Below, piece by piece: positions 31,223-38,294 of a DNA stretch of 39,125 nt. Position 1 is the stretch's first letter. Each line of letters begins with the position of its first letter. Source of the DNA: Patulibacter americanus DSM 16676 (GTDB lineage: Bacteria > Actinomycetota > Thermoleophilia > Solirubrobacterales > Solirubrobacteraceae); NCBI RefSeq assembly GCF_000420025.1, contig NZ_ATUD01000021.1:1-39125 (forward strand), read 5' to 3'. The position numbers and the translations under genes are program-made. The notes below the pieces were generated by a model. That model saw nothing but the letters and a program-made list of their open reading frames with translations. It was not told where the DNA came from and made no database searches.

Positions 31223-32512
31223 TCAGGCGGGGGCGTCGCCCCCGGTCGCCTCGCCGTCCATCCGCCGGCGGATGAACCGCCGCTCGCCGGCGTTGTCGAC
31301 GAGCTCGAGGGCCCGCACGTAGGCCACCCGCGCCTCGTCGGTGCGGCCGAGGCGGTCGAGCGTGAGCGCGCGGGCGAGGTGGAACGGGTGGTGCCGCACC
31401 AGCTCCGGCTCGTCGCCCAGCTCGTCCAGCAGGGCGAGACCCTCCGCGAACCCGTCGCGGCGGCCGACGGCGACGGCCCGGTTCATCCGCACCACCGGTC
31501 CGGGGTCCAGCCGCAGCAGCAGGTCGTAGAGGGCGACGATCTGGGCCCAGTCCGTGCCGGCGAAGGTGGCGGCCTCGGCGTGCACCGCCGCGATCGCCGC
31601 CTGCACGGCGAAGCGTCCGGCGCCGGCGACGGCCGCCCGTTCGGCCAGCGCGGTGCCCTCCGCGATCAGGTCCCGCGCCCAGCGCCCGCGGTCCTGGTCC
31701 TCCAGCGCCACCGGAGCGCCCGCGGCGTCGGTCCGCGCCGGCGCCCGGGCCTCCGTCAGGAGCAGCAGGGCGAGCAGCCCGGCCGGTTCGGACTCCCCGG
31801 GCAGGGAGCGGTGGAGGATCCGGGCCAGGCGGATCGCCTCCGCCGTCAGCTCGGCCCGCAGCGGCGCCTCGCCGCTCGTGGCCGCGTACCCCTCCGTGAA
31901 GACGAGGGAGACGGCGGTGAGCACGAGGGGCAGCCGTGCGGCCAGGACCTCGGGGTCGTCCGGCACCGTCAGGGGGATGCCGGCGCCGCGGATGCGCCGC
32001 TTGGCGCGCGTGATGCGGGCCTGCATCGTCGGCACGGGCACCAGCAGCGCCGCCGCGACCTCGGCCGTGGTGAGGCCGCCGACGAAGCGGAGCATGAGCA
32101 TCACCCGGTCCGCGGGGGCGATGGCCGGATGGCAGCAGCCGAGCAGCATCGTCAGCCGGTCGTCCGGGATCCGGTCGCCGTCCGGGCCGTCGACGGTCAC
32201 CTGGTCCGCAGCGGGGGCGTGCCGCGCGCCCTGCTCGATGTGCAGGAGCGCCAGTCGCTGGGCGTACACGGCGTCGCGCCGCACGCGGTCGAGCGCGCGG
32301 CGCTTCGCCGTGGTGATCAGCCAGGCGAGGGGCTCGTCCGGCACACCGGACTCCGGCCACGTGCGCAGCGCCGCCTCCATCGCCTCCTGCGCGACGTCCT
32401 CGGCCAGGTCGAGGTCGCCGAAGCGGCGCACCAGGGTCGCCAGCAGGCGCGTGTGCTCCTCGCGGTGGAGACGGGCGATCGTCCCGTCCCCCGGCGACCC
32501 GTGCTCCGGCAC
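31223..32512 (-). CDS. ECF42-type sigma factor with C-terminal TPR-like extension
   Basis: 429 residues. Sigma region 2 (LVRRFGDLDLAEDVAQEAME then WLITTAKRRALDRVRRDA, about 25-80) and region 4 (PADRVMLMLRFVGGLTTAEV then LLVPVPTMQARITRAKRRI, about 132-172) are followed by a helical ~240-residue extension typical of the ECF42 group. In that family the extension replaces an anti-sigma factor and is needed for activity (recall). The gene starts 7 bp after the stop of a DGPF-domain gene, the hallmark partner of ECF42. An ECF42-type promoter sits before that operon, pointing to self-activation. No SD is separated from the DGPF stop. Confidence 0.88.
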   Translation of the reverse strand: MPEHGSPGDGTIARLHREEHTRLLATLVRRFGDLDLAEDVAQEAMEAALRTWPESGVPDEPLAWLITTAKRRALDRVRRDAVYAQRLALLHIEQGARHAPAADQVTVDGPDGDRIPDDRLTMLLGCCHPAIAPADRVMLMLRFVGGLTTAEVAAALLVPVPTMQARITRAKRRIRGAGIPLTVPDDPEVLAARLPLVLTAVSLVFTEGYAATSGEAPLRAELTAEAIRLARILHRSLPGESEPAGLLALLLLTEARAPARTDAAGAPVALEDQDRGRWARDLIAEGTALAERAAVAGAGRFAVQAAIAAVHAEAATFAGTDWAQIVALYDLLLRLDPGPVVRMNRAVAVGRRDGFAEGLALLDELGDEPELVRHHPFHLARALTLDRLGRTDEARVAYVRALELVDNAGERRFIRRRMDGEATGGDAPA

Positions 32513-32519
32513 CGACGGC

Positions 32520-32873
32520 TCAGAACTCGAGCATCGGCCGGACCTCGACCCGCCCGCCGTGGCGGGCGCCGGGGCTGCGGGCCGCCCAGCGGATCGCCTC
32601 GTCGATGTTCGCGACGTCGACCACGATCGTGCCGCCCACGAACTCGCGGCTCTCGGCGTACGGGCCGGCCGTGACGAGCGGTTCGTCGGAGCCCTCGGGG
32701 ATCGTGACCGACGTGCCGAGCTCCGGCCCGTCCAGCCCGAACCCGCCGGCGAGCACGCCGGCCTCCTCGAGCTCGCGGTCGAAGGCGATGAACTCCTCCA
32801 TCGTCGCCCCGTCGTCCTCGGCGCCGCAGCGGGCCTCGTCCAGGGTCCCCATCAGCAACATGACGTACTTCAT
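32520..32873 (-). CDS. DGPF (YCII-related) domain protein, ECF42 partner
   Basis: 117 residues. The start MKYVMLLMG and the block EPLVTAGPYAESREFVGGTI are typical of the YCII-related DGPF family (its DGPF motif reads TAGPYAES here). The fold is a small ferredoxin-like barrel of unknown activity. In ECF42 loci the DGPF genes are the regulon core. ATG 32873 has GAGGAG 6-8 nt upstream. It leads an operon with the ECF42 sigma gene 7 bp downstream. The leader contains a GACACG / CGTGTC inverted repeat at 32898-32920. Confidence 0.88.
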   Translation of the reverse strand: MKYVMLLMGTLDEARCGAEDDGATMEEFIAFDRELEEAGVLAGGFGLDGPELGTSVTIPEGSDEPLVTAGPYAESREFVGGTIVVDVANIDEAIRWAARSPGARHGGRVEVRPMLEF

Positions 32874-32928
32874 GCTCGACTCCTCGTGCAGGTGTGGGAC
32901 ACGACTCCGTCGTCCGTGTCACCAGCAT

Positions 32929-32955
32929 GACGAACGGGGTGGCCCCGAATCGACA
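32929..32955 (-). promoter_or_regulatory. ECF42-type promoter of the DGPF-sigma operon
   Basis: Minus strand: TGTCGA (32950-32955), 17-bp spacer, CGTC (32929-32932). From recall, ECF42 promoters carry TGTCGA at -35 and CGA/TC at -10. The spacer contains CGGGG-CCA-CCCCG, a short inverted repeat. The start is about 47 nt downstream. Confidence 0.65.
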
Positions 32956-33067
32956 GCGGGCAGGGAATTCGTGCGGTCCGCCGCCGACCGGGCACGCGAG
33001 GCGCCCGCGGGGCGCGTCACGTCGCGGGACCAGCGCGGCGGCGAGGTCCCGAGGCGGGGAGCCGTCG

Positions 33068-33073
33068 TAGCCT
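33068..33073 (+). promoter_or_regulatory. -10 element TAGCCT for a leaderless start
   Basis: TAGCCT is 6 nt before ATG 33080; the same hexamer lies 7 nt before ATG 35253. Confidence 0.5.
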
Positions 33074-33079
33074 TCGGCC

Positions 33080-33805
33080 ATGCCGCTGGACGCGCTCGCC
33101 CCCTTCCCCACCGTCGGCCGCGTGTACGAGCAGGGATTCCGGGTGGGACCGGGGGCGACGACCGTCGCCGGCCGCGCGCGCCTGGACGCCGTGGCGGAGT
33201 GGCTGCAGCAGGTGGCCTACGAGGACGTCGTCGATGCCGGCCTGGAGGGCGAGTCGGTCTGGATCATCCGCCGGACCCAGGTGCGGGTGACGCGCTTCCC
33301 CGTCTTCGGCGAGCGGATCGCGGTCCGCACGGCCTGCAGCGGCCTCGGCACGCTCGTCACGGAGCGGCGCACGTCGATCACGGGCGAGCACGGGGCTGCG
33401 GTGGAGGCCGCGGCGCTGTGGGTGCCGCTGGACCCGGAGACCCTGCGCCCGCGACGCAGTCCCGTGATCGAGACGGTCTTCGGGCCCTCCGCCGGCGACC
33501 GGCGGGTGAAGGCGCGCCTGCGCCACCCCGGGCCACCCGAGGGTGCGGGCGAGCGGCCGTGGACGTTCGTCGCCGCTGACCTCGACGTCGCCGGGCACGT
33601 GAACAACGCGGCCTCGTGGCGGACGCTCGAGGAGGAGCTGGCGGACCACCCGGCCCATGCGCCGCTGGCGGTCGACCTGGAGCACCACGCCGCGGTCTTC
33701 CGCGGGCCGGCCCGGATCCTGGCCGACGGACCCGCGCGCTGGATCGCCGGCGAGGAGGACGGGGTGCTGGTGTCGGCGGTGCTGGACCCGGCGCCGGCGG
33801 GCTGA
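33080..33805 (+). CDS. Acyl-ACP thioesterase (tandem hotdog)
   Basis: 241 residues, two hotdog folds in tandem as in FatA/FatB-type thioesterases. The first half has RLDAVAEWLQQVAYEDVVDAG and WIIRRTQVRVTRFPVFGERI; the second begins WTFVAADLDVAGHVNNAASW, with the conserved Asp, His173 and Asn175-Asn176 of the active-site loop. The enzyme releases free fatty acids from acyl-ACP in the cytoplasm. Bacterial versions are common in actinobacteria but their physiological role is unclear. ATG 33080 follows TAGCCT by 6 nt and has no ribosome binding site. Confidence 0.85.
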   Translation: MPLDALAPFPTVGRVYEQGFRVGPGATTVAGRARLDAVAEWLQQVAYEDVVDAGLEGESVWIIRRTQVRVTRFPVFGERIAVRTACSGLGTLVTERRTSITGEHGAAVEAAALWVPLDPETLRPRRSPVIETVFGPSAGDRRVKARLRHPGPPEGAGERPWTFVAADLDVAGHVNNAASWRTLEEELADHPAHAPLAVDLEHHAAVFRGPARILADGPARWIAGEEDGVLVSAVLDPAPAG

Positions 33806-33865
33806 GGGTTCCCCGCGGGCCGACGGACCGCCGCACGCACCCCGCAGGTCCGACCGCGCCGGCCC

Positions 33866-34681
33866 TCAGCCGGGCGCGGCCGCCCGTGGCGTCGTGGCCG
33901 TCGGCCGCTCGCCGCCGTCGGACCGGGACCGGTGGCGCCAGGCGACGAGGTGCGACGCCCCGAGACCCAGGAGCGCCGAGACCGCCCAGTAGAGGAGTAC
34001 TCCGGTGGGCATGGCGGACGCCACCGGCACGAGCACGAGCGCCGGCAGGGCCGCCATCCACAGGGGCGCGGGCGGCTGCCCGGGCCGCCGCGGCGCACGC
34101 AGCGTCGCGACGGCCTGCGCCGCGACGACCACCGCGATCAGCCCGACGAGCAGCGCGCCCGTCCCGGGCCGGGTCAGGTCGGCGATCGGTCCGAACGCGG
34201 CGGCCCCGTGGGTCAACGCGGTGTCGCACGTGCCGGCGACGCCGCGGCAGATCTCGACGCGCAGCTCGTCGCGCAGCGTGCCGTAGAGCGCGAAGAGCAC
34301 GACGCCCTGGACCGCGATCGGCAGGAGCAGGCCACCGAAGGGGCCGCAGCCGGCGCCCGCGAGCTCGGGGTCGGCGGCCGCCTTGCGGGCGTCTCCCCCG
34401 TGGCGCGCGGTCACGACACGGAGGCGCTCGGCGTGGTCGCCCATCCGCAGCGTGGCGCGGTGGGCGGAGGCGGTCGCCGGCAGGAGCGCGACGCGGACGA
34501 CCAGGACGAGCAGGACGATGGTCCACCCCCACGGCAGACCGAGGGTGTGGTGGGCGGCGCCCATGACGTGGGCCAGGGCCTCGTGGACGGGGCCGAGGAC
34601 GGCGAGGGCCGCGGGCCCGGACGGATCGAGGTGGACGGGGGCGACGTCGGCGACGGCCGACGGGAACGAGAACGGGTGCAC
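33866..34681 (-). CDS. Divergent YidC/Oxa1-type membrane insertase
   Basis: 271 residues from GTG 34681. The pattern WGWTIVLLVLVVRVALLPAT with Arg63 matches the conserved groove Arg of YidC, and ELAGAGCGPFGGLLLPIAVQ followed by LFALYGTLRDE resembles the second helix region. MPTGVLLYWAVSALLGLGAS is the usual last helix pair. Five membrane helices are visible (about 52-70, 115-135, 175-195, 207-222, 226-247). It is shorter and more divergent than a housekeeping YidC, with a two-Cys loop (ICRGVAGTC), and has no rnpA or jag neighbours, so it is probably a paralogue. GGAGG lies 5 nt before the GTG. Confidence 0.8.
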   Translation of the reverse strand: MHPFSFPSAVADVAPVHLDPSGPAALAVLGPVHEALAHVMGAAHHTLGLPWGWTIVLLVLVVRVALLPATASAHRATLRMGDHAERLRVVTARHGGDARKAAADPELAGAGCGPFGGLLLPIAVQGVVLFALYGTLRDELRVEICRGVAGTCDTALTHGAAAFGPIADLTRPGTGALLVGLIAVVVAAQAVATLRAPRRPGQPPAPLWMAALPALVLVPVASAMPTGVLLYWAVSALLGLGASHLVAWRHRSRSDGGERPTATTPRAAAPG

Positions 34682-34808
34682 GGGGTCCTCCGGTGCTGTG
34701 GGCGGACCCGCCGGCCGCCGGGGCGACGGGGGTCGTCGAAGCGCCACGGGAACGCCACGCCACGCGGACACCTGTCCGCCCGGGGGGACGCCGACCGTCG
34801 GCGCGAGC

Positions 34809-35138
34809 TCAGCGCACAGCGGCCGCGCAGGGCGGCCGAGGGGACCCGCCACGCGCGGCGGGGGGCCACGACGCGAACGTCGGGGCGGAGGGGGACGGGA
34901 CCGACGGCCGGCGCCCCGGTCCGGCGACGCCCAGCAGGGGCGCCGCGAGCACCGCGACGACCCGCGCGGCCTGCCCGCTGCCGCGGACGAGCAGCGGCAC
35001 CGCCAGACACGCACCGACCAGGACGACGCTCGCGTCGTGGGTGGCGACGGCGACGGCCAGCAACCCCAGCAGCGCGAAGAGCTCCCAGAGCACGGCGACG
35101 CCCGTGGGCGGCAGCACGGCGTCGGAGCGCGGATCCAC
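34809..35138 (-). CDS. Small membrane protein of unknown function
   Basis: 109 residues from GTG 35138. Two or three hydrophobic segments (VAVLWELFALLGLLAVAVAT, ASVVLVGACLAVPLLV, AARVVAVLAAPLLGVAG) are followed by a Pro/Ser/Arg-rich polar tail. No family is recognised. The start is favoured because TACGCT lies 6 nt upstream, the same arrangement as at 11311. The downstream YidC-like gene (GTG 34681) is 127 bp away and may be co-transcribed. The region 34682-34808 holds no other gene. Confidence 0.6.
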   Translation of the reverse strand: MDPRSDAVLPPTGVAVLWELFALLGLLAVAVATHDASVVLVGACLAVPLLVRGSGQAARVVAVLAAPLLGVAGPGRRPSVPSPSAPTFASWPPAARGGSPRPPCAAAVR

Positions 35139-35144
35139 GGGCCG

Positions 35145-35150
35145 AGCGTA
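35145..35150 (-). promoter_or_regulatory. -10 element TACGCT for a leaderless start
   Basis: TACGCT lies 6 nt before GTG 35138; TGGTCA 17 bp upstream is a four-of-six -35 match. Confidence 0.55.
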
Positions 35151-35239
35151 CACCGCCCCACGGCGGCTGACCAGCACCACCTCGCGGCGCGCGTGCGGCG
35201 CCGCCGCCCCGTCCCGGCGGGCCGGACCGCACCGCCCCG

Positions 35240-35245
35240 TAGCCT
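35240..35245 (+). promoter_or_regulatory. -10 element TAGCCT for a leaderless start
   Basis: TAGCCT lies 7 nt before ATG 35253. No ribosome binding site is visible between them. Confidence 0.5.
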
Positions 35246-35252
35246 CGGTCCC

Positions 35253-35894
35253 ATGAAGGTCGAGATCTGGTCCGACGTGGCCTGCCCGTTCTGTTACATC
35301 GGCAAGCGCTCCTTCGAGCAGGCCCTGGAGGGCTTCGAGCACCGCGACGAGGTCGAGGTGGAGTGGCGCTCGTTCCAGCTCGACCCGACGGCGCCGGAGA
35401 AGGTCGAAGGAGGCCTGAACGCGCTCATCGCGCAGAAGTACGGGCGCACGGAGGACGAGGCCCGCGAGATGAATCAGCGCGTCATCGACATGGCCGCCGG
35501 GTTCGGGCTGGAGTACGACTTCGACCGCGCGCAGCCCAGCAACACCCGGGACGCACACCGCCTGCTGCACCTCGCCCGCGCCCACGGGCGCGAGGACGAG
35601 GCCGAGGAGCGGCTGTTCCGCGCCTACTTCGTCGAGGGCGAGCGCCTGAGCGACCGCGAGACCCTGGCGCGGCTCGGCGAGGAGGTCGGACTGGACCGCG
35701 CCGAGGTCGAGCGCGTGCTGGCCGGGGACGACCTGGGCGACGCGGTCGACGCCGAGGTGGCCGAGGCACAGGGCCTCGGCCTGTCCGGAGTCCCGGCGTT
35801 CGTGCTCGACCGGCGGCTGCTCGTCTCGGGCGCCCAGCCGCCCGAGGCGATCCGCGGCGCGCTCGCGCAGGCCTGGGAGACGCGGGAGGGCTGA
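35253..35894 (+). CDS. FrnE-like DsbA-family disulfide oxidoreductase
   Basis: 213 residues. The start MKVEIWSDVACPFCYIGKRS has a CPFC active site and the DxxCPFCYxG signature of the FrnE subgroup. The inserted helical domain runs from ~60 to 150, and SGVPAFVLDRRLLVSGAQPP supplies the conserved cis-Pro and closing strand (about 180-200). No signal peptide is present, so it works in the cytoplasm, as FrnE relatives do. It likely reduces or isomerises disulfides under oxidative stress (inference). ATG 35253 follows TAGCCT by 7 nt. A clear stem-loop follows its stop. Confidence 0.88.
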   Translation: MKVEIWSDVACPFCYIGKRSFEQALEGFEHRDEVEVEWRSFQLDPTAPEKVEGGLNALIAQKYGRTEDEAREMNQRVIDMAAGFGLEYDFDRAQPSNTRDAHRLLHLARAHGREDEAEERLFRAYFVEGERLSDRETLARLGEEVGLDRAEVERVLAGDDLGDAVDAEVAEAQGLGLSGVPAFVLDRRLLVSGAQPPEAIRGALAQAWETREG

Positions 35895-35913
35895 GGCCGC
35901 GCGGGGCGCGGCC
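35895..35913. terminator. Bidirectional hairpin terminator
   Basis: GGCCGCGC-GGG-GCGCGGCC, an 8-bp stem beginning right after the stop at 35894, between convergent genes. Confidence 0.75.
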
Positions 35914-35921
35914 CCGGACGC

Positions 35922-36821
35922 TCAGCCCGCGACGGGCGGCGCCGTGAGGTACGCGCGGATGCGCCGGCCGAAGGCCTTCGGCGACTCGGCGTAGACGCGC
36001 GCGCCGGCTGCTCGGGCCGCCGCCTGCAGCTCGGCGCGGCGGTCCGCCACCAGCGGGAGCAGCGCGTCGGTGTCCGCCGGCACCTGCGCCGCCGGGCCCT
36101 CCGGGTCGCGGAGCAGCGCGTCGAGCTCCCACAGGTCGTGGTCGTCGCCCAGCAGCTGGGAGAGGTCCTTGGCCTGCTCCGCCTGCGCGTCGAGGACCGC
36201 GGGCCACGCGTCGCCGATCAAGGCCTGCTGGTACCAGAGGTCCTTCACGCGCTTGCGCCACTCGTGGAGCAGCTCGCCCGTCGGGTCGGCCTCGGCGGTG
36301 GCCCGGGTCTCGGTGCCGCGCGTGTAGCTGCGGACGAGGCCGGCGACGAGCGTCTCGCGGTCGGCGACGTCGAGCTTGCCCGCGTCGATCCGCCCCTCGA
36401 TCGCGCGCAGCGCCTCGAGCTCGGCCTCCGTGTCCTCCTCCGCGTTCACCGCCGAGGCGCGGGCGAGCAGGGCCTCGCGCAGCCCCTCGAACGTGGCGGC
36501 CGGGACCTGGCCGGCAGCGTGCTCGTGCAGGGCGTCGACCGCTTCGACGAGCGCCACGGCCTCGCGGCGGGCGCCGAGGGAGCGCGAGACCTCGCGCAGC
36601 GCGTCGGCCTCGCGGCGGTAGCGCTTCTCCGACAGGCCGGGACGGAGCAGCCGCACGAGCGAGCGCAGCCGCTTGAGGTCCTTGCGGGCCTCGTGGATCG
36701 CCTTGCCGGAGTCGGCGTCGCCGTCGCCCGACAGCTGGCCGATCACGCGCTGCAGGCGCTCGTGGGCAACGGCGCGGACGGCATCGGGGACGGGGCGGTT
36801 CAGATCGAGACGGAAGCTCAT
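35922..36821 (-). CDS. CHAD-domain protein (predicted polyphosphate binding)
   Basis: 299 residues, almost all helical. HEARKDLKRLRSLVRLLRPG (about 43-62) and HEWRKRVKDLWYQQALIGDA (about 185-204) are the two CHAD repeats, each with a His and a ladder of Arg/Lys residues that in the family bind inorganic polyphosphate. The protein has no partner CYTH domain here. It probably sits on polyphosphate granules. ATG 36821 has GGAGGATC about 8 nt upstream and a SigB-like -10 37 nt upstream. Confidence 0.9.
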   Translation of the reverse strand: MSFRLDLNRPVPDAVRAVAHERLQRVIGQLSGDGDADSGKAIHEARKDLKRLRSLVRLLRPGLSEKRYRREADALREVSRSLGARREAVALVEAVDALHEHAAGQVPAATFEGLREALLARASAVNAEEDTEAELEALRAIEGRIDAGKLDVADRETLVAGLVRSYTRGTETRATAEADPTGELLHEWRKRVKDLWYQQALIGDAWPAVLDAQAEQAKDLSQLLGDDHDLWELDALLRDPEGPAAQVPADTDALLPLVADRRAELQAAARAAGARVYAESPKAFGRRIRAYLTAPPVAG

Positions 36822-36857
36822 GGGAGCGATCCTCCGGGGTCGGGGTCACCGAAACCC

Positions 36858-36881
36858 CTACCCGTGCCGGGGACGGCGAAC
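36858..36881 (-). promoter_or_regulatory. SigB-like promoter candidate (GTTC-N14-GGGTAG) for the CHAD gene
   Basis: Minus strand: GTTC (36878-36881), 14-bp spacer, GGGTAG (36858-36863), part of the 12-mer CACGGGTAGGGG (36855-36866). Confidence 0.5.
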
Positions 36882-36922
36882 CGCGACCACCGCAACCCCT
36901 CGTCGCGCGACCCCCGCGGGAG

Positions 36923-36928
36923 TAGGGT
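36923..36928 (+). promoter_or_regulatory. -10 element TAGGGT for a leaderless start
   Basis: TAGGGT lies 7 nt before ATG 36936. Confidence 0.5.
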
Positions 36929-36935
36929 CGCCGGC

Positions 36936-37205
36936 ATGGCCCCCGTCAAGCTGCACCGCTGCAACTACACCTTCCTGCACACCGACCTCGACGCCTGCTG
37001 GCGGGTGCAGCGCGCGCTCGACGAGCAGGGCATCGCCTACGAGGTCGTCAAGGAGGGCTGGGGCAAGGGCAAGCGGCCCCGGGTCGAGGCGCTCTCCGGG
37101 CAGAGCAAGCTGCCCGTCCTCGAGCTCCCCAACGGCGAGGTCTACCGCGCGGAGTCGAAGGAGATGGCCGAGCGCGTGCGCGCCGGGACGCTGCCCCTGA
37201 GCTGA
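36936..37205 (+). CDS. Small thioredoxin-fold protein (GST N-terminal/glutaredoxin-like)
   Basis: 89 residues. The start KLHRCNYTFLHTDLDACWRV then ALDEQGIAYEVVKEG is a beta-alpha-beta start, and SKLPVLELPNGEVYRAESKE has the cis-Pro and Glu-Ser pair of glutathione S-transferase N-terminal domains. The usual CxxC is absent: one Cys (LHRC) comes just before the first helix and another lies within it (DACWRV). No C-terminal GST domain follows. Its function could be as a stand-alone thiol protein. TAGGGT 7 nt before ATG 36936 supports this start. Confidence 0.75.
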   Translation: MAPVKLHRCNYTFLHTDLDACWRVQRALDEQGIAYEVVKEGWGKGKRPRVEALSGQSKLPVLELPNGEVYRAESKEMAERVRAGTLPLS

Positions 37206-37233
37206 GCGGGAGCCGGTCGGCGGCGCCCGTCCG

Positions 37234-38010
37234 TCAACGCACGACGGTGCCGCCGCCCGCGGGCGCGCCGTCGGCCGTCACGCCCTCCGCGGCGCGCTCG
37301 CGCTGCAGGCGGCGGTACTTCTCCGCCGTCCGCCGGCGCCCCGGGATCGCGATCGGTGCGCGGCCGCGCACCTCCTCCATCACCCGCAGCACGAAGGCGC
37401 CCGGCTCCTCGCCCTCGGTGAGGCCGCCCCCGGCGGGCGGGAAGAACTCCACGCGGATCCGCGGGCGCTTCGGCACGCGAACGATGTCGACGGTGCCCGT
37501 GACGGTCACCGCGACGACCGTGGCCTCGGGCACCGCCGCGGCCAGGCGCCCCACGCCGCTGCGGGGCCGGAGGTAGCCGCCGCGCGAGATCGTGCCCTCG
37601 GGGAAGACGCCGATGCAGGCGCCGGCACGCAGCTCCGCGACGGCGGTGTCGAGCGCGTGGGCGTCACCCTTGCCGCGGTTGATCGGGATCTGGCCCATGC
37701 CGTTCAGCACGAACGCGAGCGGCTTCGTCTTCCACAGCGTCGACTTGGCGAGCGCGCGGATCTGGCGCACGGGCAGCCCGGCGATGCCGATCGCGACCGG
37801 GTCCCAGTTGCTGTCGTGGTTGCCGACGACGATCAGCGGCCCCCCGGCCGGCAGGTGCTCCAGGCCGACGACCTCGAGGCGGCCCCACCAGCGCACGACG
37901 GGCGTCGTCGCCGCCATCGCCAGCCGGTACATCGGCGTGATGCGCTCCGTCCGGCGCGGGAGGGACGGGGTGGACGTCGACGGGGTTCCGGTGGCCACGG
38001 GCCGCATCAT
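37234..38010 (-). CDS. 1-acyl-glycerol-3-phosphate acyltransferase (PlsC family)
   Basis: 258 residues. The acyltransferase motifs are HDSNWD (65-70, the catalytic HX4D), MGQIPINRGKGD (105-116) and FPEGTISRGG (136-145). A short hydrophobic helix near residues 28-45 could hold it at the membrane. It transfers an acyl chain to lysophosphatidate in phospholipid synthesis, or serves a related lipid. Two adjacent ATG codons start it (38010 and 38007). Upstream, the 284 bp to the FG-GAP gene are GC-rich with no gene I can support. Confidence 0.88.
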   Translation of the reverse strand: MMRPVATGTPSTSTPSLPRRTERITPMYRLAMAATTPVVRWWGRLEVVGLEHLPAGGPLIVVGNHDSNWDPVAIGIAGLPVRQIRALAKSTLWKTKPLAFVLNGMGQIPINRGKGDAHALDTAVAELRAGACIGVFPEGTISRGGYLRPRSGVGRLAAAVPEATVVAVTVTGTVDIVRVPKRPRIRVEFFPPAGGGLTEGEEPGAFVLRVMEEVRGRAPIAIPGRRRTAEKYRRLQRERAAEGVTADGAPAGGGTVVR

Positions 38011-38294
38011 GTCAGCGCGACGGCCGGGGGCGGGCGGGCCCGCGAAGACCGGCGCTTTCCGGTCCGACCCCGGGCGGACCGGTGCCGCTCGGGCCGACCG
38101 GCGCCTGCGCGCCGGGGACGGACCGTCGGCGCCCGGGCCGTCGCACCTTCCGGACCCGCCATCCGTCCGTCCGCTCCTCGCCGGGCACGGCGGGCCAGCA
38201 GACTGAAGCGTCGCCGGCGGCCTCGAGAGGTCGTGCGGCTCCCGCCCGCCCGTCGCCGGTCCTCCGGCCGCCACGCCCTCCGAGGTCCGAACCC

